NCBI GenBank assembly: GCA_005793645.1
Contig: SXRG01000090.1
Location: 1-12,495, forward strand
Direction: 5' to 3'
From: Burkholderiales bacterium
GTDB lineage: Bacteria; Pseudomonadota; Gammaproteobacteria; Burkholderiales; Thiobacillaceae
DNA length: 12,495 nucleotides
Shown here in pieces: positions 7,191 to 12,495 of the stretch. The notes beneath the pieces were generated by a model. It made no database searches and was not told the origin of the DNA. It was given only the letters and a program-made list of their open reading frames with translations. The translations under genes and the position numbers were made by a program. Numbering within the stretch: position 1 is the first letter of the stretch; each line of letters begins with the position of its first letter.

Positions 7191-8267
7191 TCAGAATCCC
7201 AGATCGGTTGCCAGCCCCGTAAGCATGATGCGGCCGGAGTCGATGTTGAGGCCGGCGGCAAAGCCGGGGTCTTCGTTCAGCGCTGCACGCGGGTGGGCAG
7301 CGAGGCGTAGCACATAGGGCAGTGTCACTTCGGCCAGCGCCAGGGTACTGGTGCGGGCGACAGCAGCGGGCATGTTTGCAACACAGGCGTGAACGATGCC
7401 TTCTTCGACATAGAACGGTGCGCTATGAGTCGTGGGGCGCGAGGTTTCGGCCGTGCCGCCCTGATCGATCGAGACATCGACCAGCGCCGCGCCAGACGGC
7501 ATCTGGCGTAGCTGTTCGCGCGTGATCAGGCGCGGGGTGCGACGGCCGTGAACATAGGTGGCGCCCACGACAAGATCGGCTTGAGTGACGCTGATGGCGA
7601 TATTTTCCGGATGGGCGAAAAGGGTTTTGAGGCGACCGTTGTAACGGGCATCGAACTCGGCCAGGCGCCCATGGTTGCGGTCGAGCAGGGTGACATCGGC
7701 GCCCAGGCCGACGGCGATGCGTGCCGCGTGGCTGCCGACTACGCCGCCGCCGAGGATGACCACGCGTCCCGGCAGGACGCCTGGCACACCGGACAGCAGG
7801 ACGCCGCGGCCACCGTTTTTCATCTCCAGCGCTTGCATGCCCATCTGGATCGACAATCGCCCGGCGATTTGCGACATCGGTGCCAGGAGCGGGGTATGGC
7901 CGGCGGTGTCGAGTACGGTTTCAAAGGCGATGGCGGTGACGCCGCGCGTCATTAACGCATGCGCCAGTTCGGGCGCGGCGGCCAGATGGAGGAAACAAAA
8001 CAGGATTTGTCCCTCATGCATCTGCGCGCTTTCTACGGGTTGCGGCTCTTTGACCTTGAAGATCAGTTCGCAGGCCCAGACCGTAGCGGCGTCGCAAATC
8101 TGTGCGCCGGCGGCGCGGTAGGCCTCATCCGTAAAGCCGATGGCCGCACCGGCGTTCGATTCGATGTGTACGGTATGTCCTGCCGCAACCAGCGTCTGAG
8201 CGCCAGGCGGCGTCAGGGCGACGCGGAATTCGTGATCCTTGATCTCGCGGGGGACGCCAATCTTCAT
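7191..8267 (-). CDS. ald: Alanine dehydrogenase
   Basis: The enzyme catalyses reversible NAD-dependent oxidative deamination of L-alanine to pyruvate and ammonium in the cytoplasm. The 358 residues are close to the usual ~370. The N-terminus MKIGVPREIK with R15 matches the Ald/PNT family signature; the substrate and catalytic residues expected in the family are present: K73 in VKEP (72-75), H94 in CFLHLA (91-96) and D268 in VDVSIDQGG (263-271). The NAD-binding Rossmann loop is GGGVVG (173-178). The start is set by an ATGA overlap with the upstream amidohydrolase gene; no separate Shine-Dalgarno is seen, so translation is probably coupled. The transhydrogenase alpha subunit and lysine-forming relatives share the fold, but the length and the MKIGVPREIKDHEFRVALTP start favour alanine dehydrogenase. 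Confidence 0.95.
   Translation of the reverse strand: MKIGVPREIKDHEFRVALTPPGAQTLVAAGHTVHIESNAGAAIGFTDEAYRAAGAQICDAATVWACELIFKVKEPQPVESAQMHEGQILFCFLHLAAAPELAHALMTRGVTAIAFETVLDTAGHTPLLAPMSQIAGRLSIQMGMQALEMKNGGRGVLLSGVPGVLPGRVVILGGGVVGSHAARIAVGLGADVTLLDRNHGRLAEFDARYNGRLKTLFAHPENIAISVTQADLVVGATYVHGRRTPRLITREQLRQMPSGAALVDVSIDQGGTAETSRPTTHSAPFYVEEGIVHACVANMPAAVARTSTLALAEVTLPYVLRLAAHPRAALNEDPGFAAGLNIDSGRIMLTGLATDLGF
8264..8267 (-). other. ATGA stop/start overlap coupling amidohydrolase and alanine dehydrogenase
   Basis: On the minus strand, 8267-8264 reads ATGA: the ATG starts alanine dehydrogenase and the TGA ends the M20 amidohydrolase. The 25 bases before the ATG hold no good Shine-Dalgarno, consistent with re-initiation by the terminating ribosome. 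Confidence 0.8.
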
Positions 8268-9499
8268 GATGCGGGGAGCAGCGTCTCGGCCAGTGCTACC
8301 CAGTAGCGGATGCCGTAGGGGATGGCGCTGTCGTTGAAGTCGTAATGCGGGTTGTGCAGGGTGCAGCCGCCTTCGCCGGGGCCGTTGCCGAGCCAGACAT
8401 AGCAGCCGGGGCGTTCACGTAGGAAGTATGCGAAATCTTCGGAACCCATGGAGGGTTGCAGGTCGCGACGTACTTGCGATTTTCCAAAGACGGTTTCGGC
8501 AATTTTTGCACAGGACTCGGCGGCAGCGGGATCGTTGAGGGTAGGGGGGTAACCGCGCCGGTATTCGAGGGTGATCTGCACCCCGAATGCGGTGCCGATG
8601 CCGGCGCAGATGCGGGTGAGGAGGGCCTCGGCCTGATCTTGTAATGCAACGCTGAAGGCACGCACGGTGCCACCGAGACGGGCCTCTTCGGGCAGGATGT
8701 TGTAGGCCTCGCCGGCATGGAAACGGGTGATGGATACTACCAGTGCCTCAAGTGGGTCTGTGGCGCGGGCGGAGACGGCTTGTAGCGCAGTCACCAGATG
8801 GCTGGCGGCGAGGATGACGTCGTTGCCTTGGTGCGGCATGGCGGCATGGGCGCCGTGGCCGCGTACGGTAATGTCGATGGCGTCTGCACAGGCCATGACT
8901 GGACCGCTGTGTACGGCGATCTGCCCCAGCGGCAGACCCGGCCAGTTGTGAATGCCATAGACCGATTCGATCTGGAATTGTTCTAAAAAGCCTTCTTCAA
9001 TCATGATCCTGGCGCCGCCTACGGTTTCTTCAGCAGGCTGGAAAATGAACACCACGGTGCCATTGAAGTGGCGGGTTTCGGCTAGTTTTTTGGCCGCGCC
9101 AAGGAGCATGGCAGTATGGCCGTCGTGTCCGCAGGCGTGCATGCAACCGGGGATTTGCGAGCGGTGCGGGAAGCCGTTCATCTCGGTCAGCGGTAGCGCG
9201 TCCATATCTGCGCGCAGGCCGATCATGTGGTCGCTTTGGCCGCATCGGAGTACGCCGACTACGCCGGTTCCGGCCAGACCACGATGCACCTCGATGCCGT
9301 AGGATTCTAGAAACGCCGCCACCTTGTCGCTGGTGCGATATTCCGCCAGACCAAGCTCAGGATGGGCGTGAAGATCGTGACGGATGGCGGTGATTTCGTC
9401 GACGAAGGATCGATCCAAGGCGACGATTGCGCCCCCTTTGGGGGCAACGACCGAAGGAAGTGTGGGGGTGGGCTCAGGCGACAGGTCGGGAGAGGGCAT
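8264..9499 (-). CDS. M20-family metallo-amidohydrolase (hippurate / N-acyl amino acid hydrolase type)
   Basis: A cytoplasmic zinc-type amidohydrolase expected to split an N-acyl amino acid or related amide. Numbering from a possible TTG at 9508 (414 residues), the M20D hallmarks are RHDLHAHPELG (43-53), the metal-binding LRADMDALP (98-106) and HACGHDGH (124-131), the PAEE acid pair (158-161), IHNWP with H187, the dimerisation region GHGAHAAMPH (217-226), GSEDF (355-359) and H385. All catalytic elements are present. I prefer the ATG at 9499 (411 residues): GAG lies 9 bases upstream, whereas for the TTG it lies directly adjacent. The first ~25 residues are Pro-rich and not part of the fold, so a later start is also possible. 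The gene lies 18 bases after the small membrane protein gene and overlaps ald by 4 bases. The substrate is not determined by sequence; linkage to ald hints at an alanine conjugate. Confidence 0.93.
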   Translation of the reverse strand: MPSPDLSPEPTPTLPSVVAPKGGAIVALDRSFVDEITAIRHDLHAHPELGLAEYRTSDKVAAFLESYGIEVHRGLAGTGVVGVLRCGQSDHMIGLRADMDALPLTEMNGFPHRSQIPGCMHACGHDGHTAMLLGAAKKLAETRHFNGTVVFIFQPAEETVGGARIMIEEGFLEQFQIESVYGIHNWPGLPLGQIAVHSGPVMACADAIDITVRGHGAHAAMPHQGNDVILAASHLVTALQAVSARATDPLEALVVSITRFHAGEAYNILPEEARLGGTVRAFSVALQDQAEALLTRICAGIGTAFGVQITLEYRRGYPPTLNDPAAAESCAKIAETVFGKSQVRRDLQPSMGSEDFAYFLRERPGCYVWLGNGPGEGGCTLHNPHYDFNDSAIPYGIRYWVALAETLLPAS

Positions 9500-9517
9500 T
9501 GGCGTCAACTCGTGGTA

Positions 9518-9706
9518 TCAATCCGGCATGGTTGACTTCGGTCCCTTGTCGCGGGTGATCAGATACACCCCTACGGAGACCAGAGCCATCCAGATCACCA
9601 TGGCCCAGCCGCCCAGATTCGCCCAGAACGGTGGGATGAAGAACAGCGACAGGGCAAGACCTAGAATGACATTTCCGATCAGGAATAGCGTCTTGTGATT
9701 AAGCAT
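9518..9706 (-). CDS. Small two-helix membrane protein of unknown function
   Basis: A 62-residue protein with two hydrophobic segments, about residues 6-28 and 31-51, separated by a short turn (WANLGG), a basic N-terminal end (MLNHK) and a polar, charged tail (TRDKGPKSTMPD). The layout fits an inner membrane hairpin with both ends in the cytoplasm. A good ribosome binding site (GAGGA on the minus strand, 9714-9718, 7 bases before the ATG) supports it as a real gene despite its size. It precedes the amidohydrolase gene by 18 bases and may share its transcript. I do not recognise the family; no function is assigned. Confidence 0.75.
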   Translation of the reverse strand: MLNHKTLFLIGNVILGLALSLFFIPPFWANLGGWAMVIWMALVSVGVYLITRDKGPKSTMPD

Positions 9707-9713
9707 GGGGATT

Positions 9714-9718
9714 TCCTC
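9714..9718 (-). promoter_or_regulatory. Ribosome binding site of the small membrane protein gene
   Basis: GAGGA on the minus strand ends 7 bases before the ATG at 9706. It sits directly beside the inverted repeat at 9720-9751, so folding of that hairpin could affect access to it. Confidence 0.65.
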
Positions 9719-9719
9719 A

Positions 9720-9751
9720 TAAATTCAGGGGCAAAGGGTACCCTGAATTTA
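9720..9751 (-). terminator. Inverted repeat after nrdB, possible weak terminator
   Basis: AAATTCAGGG (9721-9730) and CCCTGAATTT (9741-9750) form a perfect stem around a 10-base loop, plus one more T-A pair. On the minus strand it follows nrdB by 37 bases, but no clear U-run follows, only ATTTATGAGG. It may be a weak terminator, a processing or protecting structure, or a regulator of the next gene, whose ribosome binding site it touches. Confidence 0.5.
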
Positions 9752-9762
9752 CTTGGACGGCC

Positions 9763-9789
9763 AATGCGTCCACGCGGAATGGACGGATT
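9763..9789 (-). repeat. Imperfect inverted repeat across the nrdB stop codon
   Basis: AATGCGTCCA (9763-9772) pairs with TGGACGGATT (9780-9789) with one mismatch around a 7-base loop. It reaches into the nrdB stop codon (9788-9790). No U-run follows. Together with the repeat at 9720-9751 it makes two successive hairpins in an 81-base gap. Confidence 0.4.
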
Positions 9790-10963
9790 ACTCCCAGGAG
9801 AGTGCGCCGCCGGTTTGGTATTCCGTAACGCGGGTTTCGAAGAAGTTCTTCTCTTTGCGTAGGTTGATTTGTTCATCTAGCCAGGGCAAGACATTGAGTG
9901 CGCCGGGGTAGGGCTCGGATAGCCCGATTTGACGGGCACGGCGGTTGGCAATGTGGCGGAACTGGGCAATGTGCAGGTCGGCGGAGTAGCCCAGGATAGG
10001 TTCGCGCAACACATAGGAGGCGTAGGCGGTCTCGGCGGCCTCGCATTCCTGCCACATGGCGGCGACGGCTTCGGGGTCGAGCTGGAGGTTTTCTTCCTGC
10101 ATTAATTGGCGCACGACGCGCATGCCGAAGCCGCAGTGCAATACCTCGTCGCGCATGATGTATTGCAATTGCTCGGCTGTACCCTTCATTAGACCGCGTC
10201 GCTGCAAGGCGAAGATGGGCGAGAAGCCGTTGTAGAACCAGCAGCCTTCGAATATGGCAGCGAAGAACAGGTAGGACAACGCAAACTCGTGCAGGTTGTC
10301 GCGGTTGGTCAGGTCAAAGTCGGAACGCAGGATGCGGTCGAGGCGGCGGTTGGCTAGCTGAATCTTGCCGTGGATCTCGGGTACCACACGGTAGCGGTTG
10401 TATATCTCGCTCTGGTCGAGGTTGAGGGTTTCGATGCAGTGCTGATAGGTCCAGGTATGCAGGGCCTCTTCATAGACCTGGCGCGCTTGATAGATCTGCA
10501 GCTCTGGCGCGGTCATCTTTTCCATGACGGCGAGGCCGATGTTGCGCATGGCGAGGATGTCGGAGGTGGTGAGATAGGCCAGCACATTCTCGAACACATG
10601 GCGCTCGGCAGGCGTCAGCTTGTGGTGGTAGTCGTGCACATCCTGGGCCATGTTGATTTCTAGCGGCGTCCAGTGATTGCGGTTGGCCTTGAGAAAGTAT
10701 TCCCAGGCCCAGGGGTACTTGAAGGGCGCGAGTTGGTTGATATCGGCCTGACCATTAACAACGCGCTTGTCATTGGCGCGGATGCTTTGGGCGCTGCTAC
10801 GGAAACTGTTGGGGGCTGCTGGTGCCGGGGATGGTGTCGCCGGAGCAAGGGTGGGCATCACGGGTTGCAGGCGGAGGCCTTCTCCCCCAAACCCGTTCAT
10901 CAAGGGCGAGGGAGGCATGACCGGCGTGGCGGCGGACGGTGTGCTGTCTTCAAAACTTAGCAT
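9788..10963 (-). CDS. nrdB: Ribonucleotide reductase class I, beta subunit (radical-generating R2)
   Basis: The 391-residue small subunit holds the di-iron site and tyrosyl radical that drive reduction of ribonucleotides to deoxyribonucleotides in the NrdA-NrdB complex. The metal ligands are D135, E166, H169, E239, E273 and H276, and the radical tyrosine is Y173; spacings match E. coli NrdB (84, 115, 118, 204, 238, 241 and 122) except for a shorter stretch between Y173 and E239. W98 and D272 match the radical-transfer residues W48 and D237, and Y382 near the end matches Y356. A tyrosine at 173 argues against the class Ic type that carries Phe. Residues 1-60 form an unusual Pro/Ala/Ser-rich extension before the fold (IRANDKRVVNGQ, 61-72). 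AAGGA (10972-10976) lies 8 bases before the ATG. The gene follows nrdA by 44 bases and is surely co-transcribed. Confidence 0.97.
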   Translation of the reverse strand: MLSFEDSTPSAATPVMPPSPLMNGFGGEGLRLQPVMPTLAPATPSPAPAAPNSFRSSAQSIRANDKRVVNGQADINQLAPFKYPWAWEYFLKANRNHWTPLEINMAQDVHDYHHKLTPAERHVFENVLAYLTTSDILAMRNIGLAVMEKMTAPELQIYQARQVYEEALHTWTYQHCIETLNLDQSEIYNRYRVVPEIHGKIQLANRRLDRILRSDFDLTNRDNLHEFALSYLFFAAIFEGCWFYNGFSPIFALQRRGLMKGTAEQLQYIMRDEVLHCGFGMRVVRQLMQEENLQLDPEAVAAMWQECEAAETAYASYVLREPILGYSADLHIAQFRHIANRRARQIGLSEPYPGALNVLPWLDEQINLRKEKNFFETRVTEYQTGGALSWE

Positions 10964-11007
10964 GATTCATTTCCTTTAAAAGGCGACCACGAGGGTTTCC
11001 TCTACCG

Positions 11008-12495
11008 TTATTGGCAGGCTTCGCATTCTTCAAAGCCGGCGTCACCCGGGCGCAGGGTGCAGGCGCGCCCGACGATTTCTGGCTGCGGTAGGGTGATCCC
11101 GTTGGCCAACGCACCGACGCCGCTTAAGGGAGCTACCGAGGTGCCCATGGCGGTGCCACTCTCGATTTCGTGATTCTCGTTGCCTTTGGTCGTGGATTTT
11201 TCCGCTGCAGAGGCGCCGAGTGAGCGCAGGTAGTAGGTGGTTTTGAGGCCGCGAATCCAGGCCAGTTTGTAGGTGTCGTCCAGTTTCTTGCCAGATGCGC
11301 CGGCGATATAGAGGTTGAGGCTTTGTGCCTGGTCGATCCATTTCTGGCGACGGGCACCGGCCTCGATCAGCCAGGCCGGGTCAATTTCGAAGGCGGTGGC
11401 GTAGAGTGTGCGCAGGTCGGCCGGGATGCGGTCGATTCTGGCCAGACAGCCGTCGAAATATTTGATGTCGCCGACCATGACCTCGTCCCACAGGCCCAAG
11501 GCCTTCAGATCGCGCACTAGGTATTGGTTGATGACGGTGAATTCACCTGATAGGTTGGATTTGACGAACAGATTCTGGTAGGTCGGCTCGATGCTGGCCG
11601 AGACACCGACGATGTTGGCGATGGTGGCGGTGGGGGCGATGGCGACGCAATTGCTGTTGCGCATACCGACTTGCTGGATACGGCTCCGCAGGGCGGCCCA
11701 GTCTAGGCGTTCGCTAAAATCGGCCTCCAGATAACCCCCGCGCTCGTCGGCCAGTTTCTTCAGGGCATCGTGTGGCAGGATGCCCTGACTCCACAACGAA
11801 CCGTTGAAGGTGGAATAGCGACCGCGCTCTGCGGCGAGATCGGTGCTGGCCCAGTAGGCGTTGTAACAGACGGCCTCCATGGTGCGGTCGGCAAATTCGA
11901 CGGCTTCAGATGAGGCATAGGGGATGTGTAACTGATGCAGGGCGTCCTGGAAGCCCATGATGCCCATACCCACCGGACGGTGCTTGAGGTTGGAGTTGCG
12001 GGCCTTTCCGACCGAGTAGAAATTGATGTCCACCACATTGTCGAGCATCCGCATGGCAGTCTTGATGGTGCGAGAGAGCTTGTCCATGTCGAGTTCGCCA
12101 GCCTGGATATGGTTGACCAGGTTGACTGAGCCTAGGTTGCACACAGCGATCTCGTTGTCGTTGGTGTGCAGGGTGATCTCGGTGCACAGGTTGCTGGAAT
12201 GGACAACGCCAACATGCTGGTTGGTGTAGCGTACATTGCAGGCATCCTTGAAGGTGATCCACGGATGCCCGGTCTCGAATAGCATGGTTAGCATCTTGCG
12301 CCACAGGACCAGGGCCTGAACTTTCTTGAATACCTTGATCTCGCCACGGGCCGCTTTTTCTTCGTAGGCGGTATAGGCGGTTTCAAAGGCGCGACCGGTC
12401 AGTTCGTGCAGATCGGGGCAATCGGATGGCGAGAACAAGGTCCATTCGCCGTTTTCCATCATGCGCTTCATGAACAGGTCTGGCACCCAGTTTGC
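11008..12495 (-). CDS. nrdA: Ribonucleotide reductase class I, alpha subunit (5' partial)
   Basis: The catalytic subunit, cut by the right window edge: the frame is open to 12495, and the apparent GTG at 12486 is only an internal valine. About 495 C-terminal residues are present. Numbered from that valine, the active-site loop is NLCTE (99-103; C101 thiyl radical, E103, N99), with C116 in AVCNLGSVNL as one of the redox cysteines (its partner is outside the window). RNSNCVAIAPTATIANIVG (276-294) is the conserved barrel strand, YY (418-419) the radical-transfer pair, and ECEACQ at the end carries the C-terminal CxxC (C488, C491) that is re-reduced by thioredoxin or glutaredoxin. Everything visible is intact. 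An N-terminal ATP cone, and the promoter with any NrdR boxes, would lie beyond the window. Confidence 0.97.
   Translation of the reverse strand, partial: ANWVPDLFMKRMMENGEWTLFSPSDCPDLHELTGRAFETAYTAYEEKAARGEIKVFKKVQALVLWRKMLTMLFETGHPWITFKDACNVRYTNQHVGVVHSSNLCTEITLHTNDNEIAVCNLGSVNLVNHIQAGELDMDKLSRTIKTAMRMLDNVVDINFYSVGKARNSNLKHRPVGMGIMGFQDALHQLHIPYASSEAVEFADRTMEAVCYNAYWASTDLAAERGRYSTFNGSLWSQGILPHDALKKLADERGGYLEADFSERLDWAALRSRIQQVGMRNSNCVAIAPTATIANIVGVSASIEPTYQNLFVKSNLSGEFTVINQYLVRDLKALGLWDEVMVGDIKYFDGCLARIDRIPADLRTLYATAFEIDPAWLIEAGARRQKWIDQAQSLNLYIAGASGKKLDDTYKLAWIRGLKTTYYLRSLGASAAEKSTTKGNENHEIESGTAMGTSVAPLSGVGALANGITLPQPEIVGRACTLRPGDAGFEECEACQ

Noticed and set aside
12484..12486. GTG at 12486 as the nrdA start
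   Set aside because: The frame continues to the window edge and the protein would begin in the middle of the conserved VPDLFMKR region; it is an internal valine.

Overview
This is a G+C-rich (about 60% by eye), densely coded stretch of a Gram-negative chromosome. A TolC/HlyD-type secretion system, a class I ribonucleotide reductase pair and the overall protein style point to a proteobacterium, most likely gamma- or possibly beta-; that placement is inference from family resemblance. Every gene continues without a visible frameshift. No stretch over 300 bases lacks a gene, and I saw no RNA gene, CRISPR array or insertion sequence.

Plus strand, 1-7187: a type I secretion cassette with its probable substrate, in the order RTX protein, TolC-like outer membrane factor, ABC exporter, HlyD-like adaptor. 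The RTX gene is cut by the window's left edge. Its product has an unusual Met/Gly/Pro tract, several clusters of calcium-binding nonapeptide repeats, no cysteine in the visible 883 residues and a typical uncleaved C-terminal export region. The next three genes supply the envelope-spanning channel. A perfect long hairpin separates the outer membrane factor from the exporter, and the exporter gene overlaps the adaptor gene. The cassette is laid out like surface-layer, adhesin or exoprotein systems; which of these it is cannot be read from sequence alone. The exporter's ABC signature motif departs from the LSGGQ consensus.

Minus strand, 7191-9706: a small two-helix membrane protein of unknown function, an M20 metallo-amidohydrolase and alanine dehydrogenase, apparently one transcription unit. 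The last two share an ATGA stop/start, suggesting coupled translation and a short pathway: hydrolytic release of an amino acid, then oxidative deamination of L-alanine to pyruvate and ammonia. The unit converges on the secretion cassette with 3 bases between the stop codons.

Minus strand, 9788-12495: nrdA (cut by the right edge) followed by nrdB, the two subunits of an aerobic class I ribonucleotide reductase. All catalytic residues in the visible part are intact and the radical tyrosine is present. Two inverted repeats lie between nrdB and the small membrane protein gene and may end or modulate nrdAB transcription.
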